Assembly: GCA_016648135.1 (NCBI GenBank)
Contig: JADDOH010002101.1
Location: forward strand, 51,540-115,539
Source: Agrypnia vestita
Lineage: Eukaryota > Arthropoda > Insecta > Trichoptera > Phryganeidae
DNA: 64,000 nt
Direction of reading: 5' to 3'
In this document: positions 32,701-40,983 of the stretch, in pieces
Layout: each line of letters opens with the position of its first letter
How positions within the stretch are numbered: position 1 is the stretch's first letter
Program-made: the position numbers and the translations under genes
Notes under the pieces: model-generated
What the model saw: only the letters and a program-made list of their open reading frames with translations
Told to the model about the DNA's origin: nothing
The model's database searches: none

Positions 32701-34587
32701 TTATTTAAAAATTATTTGATTAACTGCATTTATTTAACTTTTAATTTGTACTTTATAATTTATTAATTATAATCTGTCGCACACTATTGATAACTGCTAT
32801 TTTTTTAATTGGATTCTACCACAGCTTTTGTGATATTATCAACTGCAACCATCATACAGGGTTATTTTTACTTTAATATCTCTCAACCAACCTTTTGATA
32901 ACCAACATCAACTCCTTGGCAATGCTAGCCTGAATGTGATTGACGCACTCTGAAAGGGATGGGTTTTTCCAGTCAGATCAGCTATTAGCATTAGCCCCAT
33001 AGCAAGCAGTACATCTAATAATATCTTGAGTCGATACAACTACACCGCGGGATATATTCATGATAATTCAGAAATACATATAAATACTAAAACACCAAGG
33101 AACCAAAATTACATATACTAAAATCACGGGTTTTCACAAAATAAATAATACTTCCAGCTAAACTAATCCCGAGGCTCTGTTTATGTATTCGATAAAGAAG
33201 TTTCACTTCAAGTGTTCTAATCGTTAATTAATAACCAAATATTCCTCCCAATATCACTATGAACACAATCAACCAACTGTTACATCTTGAAGGTAGGAAT
33301 TTATTTTCTCGGATATTTTAGGCCGCATTTTATAAATGTGCCCATGTCAAAAGATCCCCGGGTAACCACGAACACAACGGGTACTAACAATAGGCGTTGA
33401 AACGCCAACGAATGGCCCAATGAATTGGCCAATAATAAATTATAAACCTCCACTAAGAATTTTCTGAATAGTTGACTGAGAATCATTTATCTTATTATTA
33501 TATTGACATTTACGTTGTGTACATATAAAGTCCAAAAGTATCACACTATATAGAGTAGAAGTTTGATATTAAATGAAAATGATATTAAATGAAAAATTCT
33601 GCATACGGGTCTTTTTCTTGCATATAAAAAAATAATAATGAAAATTTGGTTTTCATGGGTTAAATTATTATTTACTTCATTTGAAACAAAGTCTATTCAA
33701 GTAAAAACATTTTTTTGTTATAAAGTGCAAATTATTTACTAATATATTATACTTCTCAAGTGTTATCAGTTGAAAAGTATAATTTTGTTTTCATAATTAT
33801 TTCAAAATTTCAAGCTCGTAGTCATTTTATAAGCAACCCAAACGTATTGGGGATTACCACTGGAACTAGACCGCGTACCAAGAAATTTACGTTAGTTCAT
33901 GTCTGTGTATTTTGGTAGTCTGTGGTTGTATCCTGATGAAAGGACGATTGTCCCCGAAACATGTTGATTATTCAACAAGTAGTTGTTTTATACAAAACGT
34001 TTTATATTTTTAACTATATAACATTAAATCATTGAATCTCCAATAATCCATAAATTACCTGTTGATGATGTGTGAGACAAACTTACCGGTTGCAGAAAAA
34101 ACTTGTCACGCAAAGAATCTGCCGGTGAAAGATAAGGATTCAGCACAACTCCGCCATCTGTACACGGACCGCCTAACACCAGACCGAAGTGGTGATCGGC
34201 CTTCAACACCGGAAGCTCCTTATCCAGGGAGTACACCGGGGGCCTGAAAGGCCTCACCAGAGCGTCCTGACTATCTGCGCACCCTTCCACCACCTTTGTT
34301 TGCCCCAGCGGACAGCACTTCCTGATGCAGGGCTTGATGGAGCAGATGCAGCCTCTGGTGCGATTAGTTCCGTCTTCGTATTCGTGGACGAATCGATTAT
34401 TTTCCGAGTACACCAGTGCATTGTGCATTATCGAACCAGATTCTAACACAACTCCTTCTGTTATATCGATGCTCATGTAGAAGTCGCAAGGATCTTCAGC
34501 AGTTATAGGCGACAGATGAGCACACATTAAATATAAAAGTATAGAACTTTTTGAATTGATTTTGTTCGTCGTACGTTTCAGAAACAT
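17675..34587 (-). CDS. Methuselah-like GPCR, copy B (complete, eight coding exons)
   Basis: Exons, read right to left: 34087-34587, 30912-31119, 28671-28868, 27396-27474, 25000-25187, 21391-21562, 19768-19953, 17675-17726. They sum to 1584 nt, 527 codons plus stop, with every junction in phase and no internal stop. Residues 1-30 are a signal peptide. About 31-235 are the Mth ectodomain, with CICSIKPCIRKCCPLG at 80-95. Seven TM segments follow across exons 3-7, including family marks MCFDIWWTFR after TM3 and NRCWF before TM5. The tail is short (YRMLWTKNSGELSPTQ). It is probably a plasma-membrane secretin-like receptor; ligand unknown. The exon 2 donor is GC. The tail is about 11 residues shorter than in copy C because B carries some 67 bp that C lacks. 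The TM4-TM5 intron holds a long microsatellite. Confidence 0.88.
17727..18460. other. Intron 7 of copy B (3' part), unassigned
   Basis: The first 200 bp from the exon side align with duplicon C. The remainder is unassigned AT-rich DNA. Confidence 0.4.
18463..19085 (-). mobile_element. CR1/Daphne-like LINE C-terminal fragment
   Basis: From the right: KHFNWKQHIDNICKK, SMLSAFHMLKTM, then after a stop VISYGVSSYGLTYKTYIDKI, QLQLRFLKLIVDN, and HNYATRSTGRTMRIP. This is the thumb and post-RT region of a CR1-superfamily LINE. Decayed. Lies in intron 7 of copy B and has no counterpart in C. Confidence 0.75.
19086..19614. other. Intron 7 of copy B, unassigned
   Basis: Contains short inverted GC-rich pieces (GCCGACAGACAGAGGTCGGC near 19279). 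No gene supported. Confidence 0.35.
19615..19740 (-). repeat. tRNA-derived SINE remnant, shared by B and C
   Basis: On the minus strand it reads GTCCAGTGGGCATGACT (A-box like), with a degraded B box further on. The copy at 43480-43567 occupies the same place relative to exon 7 of C, so the insertion is older than the B/C duplication. Confidence 0.55.
19768..19953 (-). CDS. Mthl copy B exon 7 (TM6-TM7)
   Basis: 186 nt. Acceptor TTTTCTAG/GT, donor ACAG/GTAAAG. Encodes FHIYLRLFLVMGVNWAAEML (TM6), then GGSKYIWIVTDLCNTMLGVF and KKNVRVLLANR (TM7 and start of tail). Confidence 0.88.
19976..20125. mobile_element. MITE with about 60-bp inverted repeats
   Basis: Left end GGGCCGGTTGTTTCAAATTG; right end reverse complement GGTCCGGTTGTATCAAGTTG. 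The arms stay paired through AACATAGATTTTTGCG / AGCATAGATTTTTACG around a 27-bp loop. Flanks TA / TTA fit a PIF/Harbinger-type insertion, but the class is not certain. Absent from C. Confidence 0.7.
20126..20639. other. Intron 6 of copy B, duplicon sequence
   Basis: Aligns in pieces with 44600-45255 of duplicon C (CATGATCGGTTTGACTGCTG and TTTTGGACCATTAACTTTTC in both). The open frame at 20418 has no family signal. Confidence 0.5.
20640..20706 (+). mobile_element. RTE-like LINE 3' terminus
   Basis: Reads EEWKNKEEAYIQQ-stop, the last residues of the RTE-type protein, then GAAGGCTGATGAAGAAGAAG, a short repeat tail typical of RTE 3' ends. Confidence 0.65.
20733..20772. repeat. Hairpin repeat CCTCACCA...TGGTGAGG (copy 1)
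   Basis: CCTCACCAAAGAG...CTCTTGTGTGTGGTGAGG folds on itself. The same hairpin in the other orientation lies at about 42159-42206, and flanking bases also match, so this is a dispersed repeat. Confidence 0.55.
20930..21360 (+). mobile_element. LINE reverse-transcriptase remnant in intron 6 of copy B
   Basis: Reads IGVPQGT..PLLFF.HVHDIF, then, with frameshifts, ADDTALL..DPSWAKVHELAN and NTIKSWLDNNLLTF, which are RT motifs B to E including the YADD-type site. Duplicon C has the same remnant at 45470-45870, so it was present before the duplication. Confidence 0.8.
21391..21562 (-). CDS. Mthl copy B exon 6 (TM5)
   Basis: 172 nt. Acceptor TTTCCAG/AA, donor AAAG/GTAAGA. Encodes WKAQLLYFYLPMTVLVVCN, then LTLFACTSFNILKINRET and the third intracellular loop. 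The ATG at 21596 is intronic. Confidence 0.88.
21710..22120 (-). mobile_element. LINE C-terminal fragment with AAATAAATA tail
   Basis: Minus strand reads LPLSSRRVVSDLIFLYKIIN, SHVDTPRIPALF and RLGNTFSHITDIFNSSL, a post-RT LINE tail, ending in an (AAAT)n-type tail at 21706-21724. Duplicon C lacks it: homology resumes on both sides of the insertion. Confidence 0.75.
22121..22320. other. GC-rich block with two TGACGTCA palindromes
   Basis: TGACGTCA occurs at 22189-22196 and 22231-22238, the two sites arranged as part of an imperfect inverted repeat. Followed by AATAAATAAAA. Could be a short mobile element. The sites match the CREB/ATF consensus. Confidence 0.45.
22321..23000. other. AT-rich DNA with small hairpins and an 85-bp direct repeat
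   Basis: CGCTTGCAGAGCG and GGACGCCTAGGGCGTCC hairpins lie near 22474-22512. TATAAATTAATACATTAGTC recurs at about 22829 and 22914. Confidence 0.5.
23001..23492. repeat. Mosaic hexanucleotide microsatellite (GATAAT/GATAAC), 82 units
   Basis: (GATAAT)43 at 23001-23258 with one GTTAAT unit at 23151, then (GATAAC)25 at 23259-23408 with one GATACC at 23313, then (GATAAT)14 at 23409-23492. Every unit is a GATA site. The long Met-Ile frame across it is an artefact. It lies in the TM4-TM5 intron of copy B and has no counterpart in C. Confidence 0.97.
23510..23775. repeat. Diverged minisatellite, about 60-65 bp period
   Basis: Repeated blocks of the form (CGTA/CGCA)CTTATGTGG..A..AATGTGGATTTAACCT(T/C)CTTCTGAGG, about four diverged units directly after the microsatellite. 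Confidence 0.6.
23776..24163. other. Intron 5 of copy B, unassigned
   Basis: Moderate GC. The open frames at 23632 and 23810 (minus) have no recognisable domain. Confidence 0.35.
24164..24382 (+). mobile_element. tRNA-derived SINE, family 1 (copy 1)
   Basis: A box TGGTCTTGTGG, B box GGTTCGAACCT, then a body containing GTTTAGCTTAGTTTGAAAAT and CACGTATTCCGTGTTC, and an A-rich tail. A second copy lies at 44284-44470. Confidence 0.88.
24383..24752. other. Intron 5 of copy B, unassigned
   Basis: No coding signal. The minus-strand frame over 24237-24578 is antisense of the SINE and its poly-A. Confidence 0.35.
24754..24782 (+). other. Hammerhead-core-like motif (third site)
   Basis: CTGACGA, then a perfect 4-bp stem AGAG/CTCT, then CGAAAC, and a short CGG-TAGA-CCG hairpin. 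The following GTAGTGGTTTTTAC also follows the copy A motif. Stem I pairing is poor. Confidence 0.3.
25000..25187 (-). CDS. Mthl copy B exon 5 (TM4)
   Basis: 188 nt. Acceptor TTGCCAG/AT, donor CCTG/GTAATT. Encodes SSICIQRHGRQKSERRR, FIIYCLYAWGTPLALTGVSA and NRCWFP. Confidence 0.88.
25210..25863. other. Intron 4 of copy B, with repeat ends
   Basis: 25572-25625 carries the GTACCCGGCGTTGCACGGAT end of the 118-bp-repeat family. 25764-25800 carries GAAACGTCGG plus a GTCTCCTCAGGGAGAC hairpin. An (AT)n lies near 25840. Confidence 0.5.
25880..26000 (-). repeat. GAAACGTCGG-hairpin repeat with hammerhead-like core (copy 2)
   Basis: Minus strand from 25991: CTGAAGA, stem GCCTG/CAGGC, GAAAC (25965-25961), a CGTC-GGTT-GACG stem, then GGTCCTTCTGAGGACC. 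The core fits CUGANGA...GAAA, but the U expected after stem III is missing. Similar to 16385-16450. Confidence 0.5.
26121..26396. repeat. Long near-perfect palindrome, arms about 125 bp
   Basis: TTTTGGGAATTTCGTATTAA at the left pairs with TTACGAAATTCCCAAAA at the right. The arms match continuously through GGCCGTTGTTGGCCTTAATG and GTTTGTCTGGCTC to a centre near 26255. Both arms read in opposite directions through a TKRIT(R/K)SQTN.IKANN peptide, so one source sequence was inverted and duplicated. Confidence 0.88.
26430..27265 (+). repeat. Interspersed element with six about 118-bp repeats (copy 2)
   Basis: CTTATTCTTT recurs at 26491, 26620, 26739, 26857, 26983 and 27101 (spacings 118-129). Begins AATGTCTGTCTGTCTG and ends CTTAACCCGTGCAATGCCGG. 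Lies between the TM4 and TM3 exons of copy B. Confidence 0.85.
27396..27474 (-). CDS. Mthl copy B exon 4 (TM3)
   Basis: 79 nt, too short to show as a stand-alone frame. Acceptor GTTCCAG/CC, donor TTCAG/GTAATT. Encodes FSLYFFFMVSFFWVNVMCF and DIWWTF. It joins in phase to both neighbours. Confidence 0.87.
27475..28670. other. Intron 3 of copy B
   Basis: Matches copy A from 27731. 27825-27860 holds another terminus of the 118-bp-repeat family. 28040-28520 is moderate GC with no recognised gene. The minus-strand frame at 28053 is unsupported. Confidence 0.45.
28671..28868 (-). CDS. Mthl copy B exon 3 (TM1-TM2)
   Basis: 198 nt. Acceptor CTTCTTCTAG/GC, donor TTGG/GTGAGA. Encodes GIMISLPFLVATFLVYAIV, PELRNLHGK and TM2. 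The open frame reading on to 28534 is intron. Confidence 0.87.
29218..29452 (+). mobile_element. Solo LTR, 235 bp, with 5-bp target duplication
   Basis: TGTAATA at the left and TATTACA at the right, a 7-bp terminal inverted repeat of TG..CA type. GTTAC flanks it exactly on both sides (29213-29217 and 29453-29457). TATAAAAG at 29284 and AATAAA at 29388. Copy A has the uninterrupted site. Family not assigned. Confidence 0.9.
29681..30055 (+). mobile_element. Non-LTR retrotransposon 3' fragment with TAAG tail
   Basis: Reads RIKKGSLSWFGHVERM, RILRKIYNASVNG, KIGRPRKTWLDQIN, NRRACIRRCMNVDEARVVC and DRRVW, the C-terminal end of an insect LINE, then (TAAG)n at about 30042-30053. The frame is open over some 115 codons, so it is fairly young. 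It begins where copy A instead has the BEL/Pao fragment. Confidence 0.85.
30056..30911. other. Intron 2 of copy B, unassigned
   Basis: 30760-30911 aligns with copy A. The rest shows no recognised element. Confidence 0.4.
30912..31119 (-). CDS. Mthl copy B exon 2
   Basis: 208 nt, NGQLYIPSFYSEPRILSQ to VIFI. Acceptor TTTCCAG/AATGG. Donor ATAG/GCGAGT is GC, as in copy A. No GT in the area restores the frame to exon 3. Confidence 0.82.
31120..34086. other. Intron 1 of copy B
   Basis: 33585-34086 aligns with copy A and includes the hammerhead-core-like site 33933-33960. The frames at 31610, 32041 and 33301 (minus) show no family resemblance. No other element recognised. Confidence 0.45.
34087..34587 (-). 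CDS. Mthl copy B exon 1 (signal peptide and Mth_N)
   Basis: 501 nt from ATG at 34587. Leader SSILLYLMCAHLSPITA, then EDPCDFYMSID. Donor CAACCG/GTAAGTTT. The open frame continuing left of 34087 is intron read-through. Confidence 0.88.
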
Positions 34588-35130
34588 GATGATATAATAA
34601 AAGCACTATTTCATACATTGAATCAATTCTCTAGAAACAATACTGAGTTCATTAACAAAACAATTTTATGGTAAAATACTTTTCATAACTGGCACCATTG
34701 TTAGATATTTATTCTAATAACTGACCAAAAATCAACCATTGCTCCACTGGTTGTCCTACAACTGAATTAGATATATTCTCACTCTGTTAGATCTAATATG
34801 TGTACTAGTTCCAATAAAGTCGAATGAGAATGTAGGTAAACACTCTATCCACAAATTGCACTTAACGCTAGGGTGGAGAAAAAATCGTGTCTGCATATTT
34901 CTCCATTCCACATTATTTTATCTTCAGTTTATTTTATATTTATTATGTTTGCCATATCAACTATTATTAGAAAAATATATATTATAGATGTCTTATAGTG
35001 ACGAAATTAAATTTTTTACGGGAAAGTTAGTAGTAAGAAAGTCTTCGGGTATTCACAGGGCTTACGACCTTACTGTGTTCTTTGAAAAATTTGAGCAAAC
35101 TCAAAATATTCTGAATATTATTACAAGTGC
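34588..35130. promoter_or_regulatory. Upstream region of Mthl copy B, conserved with copy A
   Basis: Matches 10095-10630. A shared upstream region means the promoter was probably duplicated with the gene. No clear core-promoter motif seen. Confidence 0.35.
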
Positions 35131-35393
35131 ACTGGCATTAACATTGACGATGAAGATGTCTGAAATGCCGGACACATTTGAAAGAAAAGTTTTGCGAAGA
35201 ATCTGTGAACCGGTGAAATAAAGGAAACAGTGGCGCATTCTCCACAATAATGAACTGTACAATATATATCAGGCCCCTGGCATATCAACCCATACGAAGC
35301 TCCTCTGGTTGAGATGGGCTGAACATGCACAAAGACTGGCATACTCGCGCGTCCCTAAAAGACTAATGACCGGACGAATCAAAGATTAATCGG
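35130..35393 (+). mobile_element. LINE C-terminal remnant upstream of copy B
   Basis: Reads MPDTFERKVLRRICEPVK, a stop, then NNELYNIYQAPGISTHTKLL, WLRWAEHAQRL and RVPKRLMTGRIKD. Counterpart of 10630-11150, with one rather than five 52-bp units. Similarity with A stops at 35393, marking the duplicon edge. Confidence 0.75.
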
Positions 35394-36165
35394 CAGATTT
35401 TGACTATAGATGAGTCATCACATGCCTCACTATTGTTCCGAGCCAGGAGTCTTATTATGTTTAGGAAGCAGTCACCTGGAGCGGAACAACACATAGGTTT
35501 ACTGTTACTTGTTTCAGGTTATCCATCCTTCTGTTCCTATTTCCTTTTTTCAACCCCTTTCTGCCCTACGTTCCTTTGTCCCCCCCCCCCCCTAACACTA
35601 TAACTCCCTCCTAATTTCCATAGACTGCTGCACGACGTTACGTCCCACCATATATTACCGCGTGCATATTAGCACTTGCGACACCGCCGCTCGAGAACTA
35701 TCATAGCCCTATCATAGCTCAAAGAAATAGAATAAAATTATTACTTACTAAAATAGGAAGCACGCCCCCGGCCAGCGTGTTAAGGTGGCCCACTATCATC
35801 CTAGATAGGACCTTCTTCCCATTTTTCTATTCCTTATTTCCCCCCCCTCCCCCTTAATACCACGGCCAACCCTCAAATCCTTGTCGCCCTCCATAACTCA
35901 TGAAATATTTAACAAATTTTAGTTTTTCGTATTACATTGTCGCGGAACATCAGATACATGTCAATCAACAGTCGGACCAGAAAGTCTTCACACTACGCTC
36001 AAAGTCCATGTCTCTTAACCCACATTCACCGTATCCCAAAATATGTCCCCCCCCCAAAAACTCGACGCCATTTTGATACGTAGCCATGTTTACGATTCCC
36101 CCCCTTATTCCGAAATTCATTAATGCTATTTAATTATTCATCATTCCTTCTCAAAACTCCAGTTA
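35394..36165. other. Unassigned DNA with poly-C tracts
   Basis: C-rich runs at about 35580, 35841 and 36047. No gene supported. It may be the 5' untranslated part of the R1-like element that follows. Confidence 0.3.
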
Positions 36166-36221
36166 CCCCCCTATGAGCAAAGCCCTCCCTAGATAGGGGA
36201 GGGGTCTTTACTCATAGGGGC
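36166..36221. repeat. Long hairpin in front of R1-like fragment
   Basis: CCCCTATGAGCAAAGCCCTC pairs with GGGGAGGGGTCTTTACTCAT followed by AGGGG, about 22 bp of stem with few mismatches around TAGATA. Confidence 0.75.
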
Positions 36222-36224
36222 ATA

Positions 36225-36650
36225 AACGAAGAATAGGTGCCTGCATTGCGCTGGTGAGCATAAGTCGACCGAATGTACATTAAAGGAAAACTCCGATATG
36301 TACAAATGCTGGAACTGCTACAAAGCCTGCGAAGGAAACAAGACTATTGCACGCATCGTGCGAACGACAGAGAATGTGCCCCTACAGGAAAAGAGTAGAA
36401 GAGCGACAACGGGATCGAATTGATTATGAATTACAATAATCATTCATCATCACGCCGCGCTGCAATCAAGATCATGCAGTGGAACACTGGTCGATGCAAA
36501 CCAGCTATGGAAGAGGTTTGGAGGAATGATGCAGGCGCTGACTCGGTCTTGATGATCAGTCAGTGTCCAGCTCCTGACGTGTGCAGACGAGCTGATATTA
36601 AAAAATCGTTTATTCTGTTTATTTGGCTTTTAAAAATTATATTTCGTAAG
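36225..36650 (+). mobile_element. R1-like LINE fragment 1 (ORF1 end, ORF2 start)
   Basis: 36238 onward reads CLHCAGEHKSTEC, a CX2CX3HX4C knuckle, then MYKCWNCY. 36470 onward reads IKIMQWNTGRCKPAMEEVW, the usual beginning of an R1-type apurinic endonuclease ORF2, then ISQCPAPDV. Truncated after about 50 codons. Confidence 0.7.
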
Positions 36651-36989
36651 TGACTTTATTTATATATTTATTTGTGGACTTATGCCTACTATAGGTTTTA
36701 CCTATTAGGTAGTAGTGTAGTGGCTAGTGGACAAGAGGGATTTTCCCGAAGCAAATTTTCCGACTTTGGATCGAACTCTTAAAATGTCGGAAAAGCTCGG
36801 AAAAATCCAGGAAAATCCGGGGTCCGAGGACTGAAAGCTGACTTTTAGACTTGACTCCCTGAGTCGAAAAACCTAGGGAAAATCGACATGGTGTTTTTCT
36901 AGCTTGTAAGGATATCTAGTTTTGAGCGAGATTGCTAATAGTGACTTTTTTATAGTTTTATGATCTGTTTCGTGTTCCCAAGGTTGAAA

Positions 36990-38515
36990 AATTATGGGAA
37001 AACAATATCTGTTATTGTGTCTAATGTTTAGGAAAACTGCAAACTAAGACTTTCTTACTTATAGAGATATTGATTGATATTGAAGCAATTGACAAAGACA
37101 AAATATGGAAAGTAGATAGCGAGGAATCGACGACTTTGATGTCTATCAAACCGATAACTTTTCCTGCATTACCTGACGAAAAGGAGGTATCTACGGCTGT
37201 CAACAAAATTCGTAGATTATTTGCTACTTTTGTAGGGATCATAAGCGATAACAAATGCAGTCTGAATATGGACCAAAAGGCAATAATGAGTGTTCTTCAC
37301 ATGGACCTAATCGCGTGTGAGTAGACTTCGGCGAATGAAAGACTTATGGGAGCCTTAGAGGAGTGTAGAAGAGAACGAGATGCCTACCAGAAAAATATAG
37401 AAGACCTAAAGTTTATGACTCAGAATCTAACATGCAAGGTTGAGGGACATGAGAAAGGCAGTACGCTCTGACATACAGAAACAGTAACCTATGCCACTGT
37501 GACTGCTAGCTCGACATCCAGTGTCAAAGTACGTGGGGAGATACGGGTAGCTGGCTCACCTCCGCCTGCCATTATAATATATCCTAAGGAGCCAGAAGGG
37601 AAGTTGACAGACTCTGCCAAAGCGACCGTTATGGAAAACCTAAATCCAAACGAGGAAGGTTTCCAACCAGTGAGACTAAGGAGGGTTCGCGGAGCTGGTG
37701 TACTACTTGAAACTTCAACAAAAGCGGGACGAGTAATAGCTGCTAAAACAAGGCTTGAAAAAATCGACTTGTATGGATGTAGTAGAACACAAAGGTAAAC
37801 TTCCCCGCGTAGTTATTTATGATGTACCAAGGATTATGGAGGATAAGATGATTCTTGAGGAAATGTTTATATCCAACATAGAAGGTTGAGATATCGAAAG
37901 AGGTATTCGTGAATGATACAAGACGTGTGTCACAAGGGCGCAGAGATGGGCAATATGTCAACTGCATCTTTAGTATGCTGCCAGAAGCGAGGCGGATATT
38001 AATTAACAATGGAATGCGCTTCCTGGGGTGGAACGCCTGTTGCGTCCGCGATTATGTGTGTGCGACCAGATGTTTCAAATGTCACTTATATGGCCACATT
38101 AGTAAGGCCTGTAAGCAGCTTACAATTATCTTCAGATACGATGCACAAGAGGGACATGATGAAGACGCCTGCACTGCCAAGAGCAATCCTCCCATGTGTA
38201 CTAAATTTAAAAGAACGGCGAATCATTCGACTGGCCTATTTGGCGGCAGTAGATCAAGCTGTGAAAATTACTAATTATGGATAGAAACGAGGTGAGGATC
38301 GGACAGGTAAATGTCGGAAGATCTCGAGCTGCATCTCTTGAGATGCATCGCGTGATCCAAGACCTAGATCTCTCAATTATATTGGTGCAGGATCAGTATA
38401 TTTGGCGTAATAGATCTCCCGGGATTGAGGCACCGCTTTTGATGGTAGAGGAAGGTATGGCGCCAGACGTGGGGGTTTTGGTCGACTCTGGTCGACTGAA
38501 GCTGTGACTGTGTCA
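36990..38515 (+). mobile_element. R1-like LINE fragment 2 (ORF1 with zinc knuckle, ORF2 start)
   Basis: ORF1 is broken into frames at 37070-37324, 37325-37490, 37499-37795 and 37909-38274. It ends with CFKCHLYGHISKAC (CX2CX4HX4C) at 38071. ORF2 starts at 38277 immediately after the ORF1 stop and reads RIGQVNVGRSRAASLEMH and IILVQDQYIW (endonuclease start). Truncated at 38507. Coding layout is typical of the R1 clade. Different family from fragment 1. Confidence 0.8.
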
Positions 38516-39784
38516 AAATTAAAATTTAAAAACCGGGTTACAGGTTTGTTATCTAAAGCTGGCACGTGCACAGATTTCCCGCCGATGCAATTTTATTATA
38601 CGTTTAATCGTTTTATATTATTGTAACCAATTAAAAATGCAATGTTTTTAAAGGCACTTAGTATAACAATCTGTGCTATTCTGAAAATAGCAATATTGAG
38701 ATGTCGAATCTTTATCCCAATCTTGACAGGTATGTATAACATTGTATTGCCGCCAATTTCGATGTTTTAAGTTTGACATGTTTGAAATTAATGGACTCAA
38801 TCAATCAGAAAGCTCTACCGCGTAAACGAACCTTTTCACAATTATTCACACACACAATGAAAGCTCGTTATTCACAATTATGAATAACGAGCTTTCTAAT
38901 TGATTGAATTAATTAATTTCAAACCTGTCAAATATAAAACGTCAAAAAAACGGCGCGCTCACGTCACTTCAAATAGGCAAAGCAAACCAAGCTCGATAGC
39001 ATTCCGCGCAGTGCGTTGGATGTAAAAAAAGACTTCATGCCACTAAGTGGCATGCTCATAAATCAACCGGCGGTTGTATGTCTAGTGGCATGCTCGTTAT
39101 CAGCAATGTGCGTACACACATGCCACTAATAAGCAAGGCCTAGAGAAGGTCGATACTGCGCGTGCTCACGTGCCACTCAATAAGCATGTGTATCTGAGGC
39201 TTTAGCGGCGTCCTGCCACGAGAGATGGGCGTAGTGTGGAGCAAGTTCTTTCGCACATATTCAATGAAAACCGAATTTTCGAAGCATCCAGTTAGCTTTC
39301 CATCTTCATTGGTAAATTTTGTAGATTCATTACCTTACTTTATAACTTTGGCAATAACTTAAATACTTATCTTCTGTGTGCACTTTCAGTAACCAGCTAA
39401 GCTTTTATTTCAACAGTTATTAAGAGATCTTAACGATGACAATGACACTAAAAAGAATATCTGCGGAAAAACGAGAAGGTGTTTTTTTTTAATATTTTAT
39501 TTGCGACGATTATCTAATTTATTATTTTCAATTTTTTTGTGGGAATTATTTTCAGTTGTTTTATAATCAGATGTAAACGATTAATTTTTGGATTAGTTTT
39601 ACTGCAACCTTTTATTAGTTTTTTTTTGTTATTTTATGGTATCAATTCCAGTTATTTAAAAAAAATGTAATAACTCCATTTTAATTTGTAGTAAAATTTT
39701 AAGTTTTTTTCGCTTCTCTTTCGCTTTCCCTGACTCTAGCTGGTGAATGTGATGGAACGAGGGAATAATCGTCCTGGCATAAGA
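38516..39784. other. Unassigned DNA with palindromes and a TGCCACT cluster
   Basis: A 16-bp-arm palindrome at 38859-38896. TGCCACT or AGTGGCA occurs five times between 39047 and 39178. No gene recognised. Confidence 0.4.
38859..38896. repeat. Perfect palindrome, 16-bp arms
   Basis: GAAAGCTCGTTATTCA, loop CAATTA, TGAATAACGAGCTTTC. Confidence 0.9.
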
Positions 39785-39816
39785 CCCAGAACGATGACAC
39801 CCGAGTTACCACGTTG

Positions 39817-39819
<3 letters not shown>

Positions 39820-39851
<32 letters not shown>
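39820..39851. repeat. (AT)n microsatellite
   Basis: Uninterrupted AT dinucleotides over about 30 bp. Confidence 0.9.
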
Positions 39852-39853
<2 letters not shown>

Positions 39854-40611
39854 AGTATTTTTATATTTGTCCTAATTCTTTTATTTTGCATCTATCTCGG
39901 CCATCACAAGGTGCCTTCACTCAATACCAAAGTCTTAAAGTTGAAAAAAATGTCATTACTTTGTGTACTTTGAGGTGATGGATAAAAATCTATGGTCTGA
40001 AATCTCTCAGCGAACACACAAAAGTTATTTATTTATTTATTTATTTCGTGTAATTTTATACATATAAATGAAGGTCGTTGCTTCACTAGACAAGGTCTAT
40101 TCCGAAGCAACTACCTGTACAGTTTTTTTTCGTAAGCTAAAACATTAGAAAGACTACATATTAAAAATAAAATTTTAATAATGCACCTAAGAAATATAAC
40201 ACAAACACCAGAAAGACTACATATTAGAAATATATTTTTAAACATTATATATAAGGAATCGAATGTTCAAGCTTCAATGTTAGAAAACCGATAGGTACAT
40301 ACATTCAAAACTCCACACAGCTTCATGAATCCCAGTCTTGCAAAATTATGATGTCAGATTATTTGATAACTATCTACTAAGAATTAATAATTAATTTAAT
40401 TCTATTAAATTGACTTTCATTGTTTAAACATTTTATAAATTACTTTAAGTGTTGATAACACTTAATATTTGTTTTTTTAGGGTTTAAGGGTCGAGGGAGG
40501 AAGGAAATCGTAAATACTATAACTCCGAATTTACATATGTCTGGGTTATATTGAATTTTAAAAATTAATCTCCATTTTTATGTTCCTCTATCATGACAAA
40601 AGATTGGAAAG
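39852..40611. other. Unassigned AT-rich DNA
   Basis: CTACATATTA..AAAATA direct repeat near 40155 and 40217. (ATTT)n near 40027. No gene. Confidence 0.4.
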
Positions 40612-40898
40612 AAAAAAGACAAAGAAAACTAGACAAAAGAAAGAATGTCAACGTGGTTCAATCAATTTAAGTTGCTAGACTACGTTGTTTAGATCTTGTG
40701 CATGGAGGACTAAGAACCAAGCCAGGAGGTCGAAAGAGAAGAGGGAGACCTATATTGTGCTGGTGGGACAATGTTGTTGAACTGGAACTGGTGGCGAAGA
40801 ATTCGGGGTTATCCGTGATCCTTAACGTTTGGGTGAAACCCGATTGATGATTCAGAGGAGAGTCTGTGAGATCTCCTGTGGATGTAGTTGTAACGAGC

Positions 40899-40983
40899 TC
40901 ACTGGCTGTTCAATTTAGATAACTCAGTCACACCAGTGCTCTCGTTCTCACTTTGCGAGTCTTTGGTCCACAGCTTCCGGTAC
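40899..40983 (-). CDS. Mthl copy C C-terminal tail exon
   Basis: Acceptor TTTCCAG/GTACCGG. 28 codons including stop TGA at 40899-40901. Ser/Thr/Glu-rich tail ending LSKLNSQ. Confidence 0.75.

Larger units (their letters stand above)
17140..35393 (-). repeat. Segmental duplicon B
   Basis: The right part (27731-35393) matches duplicon A. The left part (17140-25230) matches duplicon C at 40612-48225. B is therefore the only copy wholly inside the window. Confidence 0.85.
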
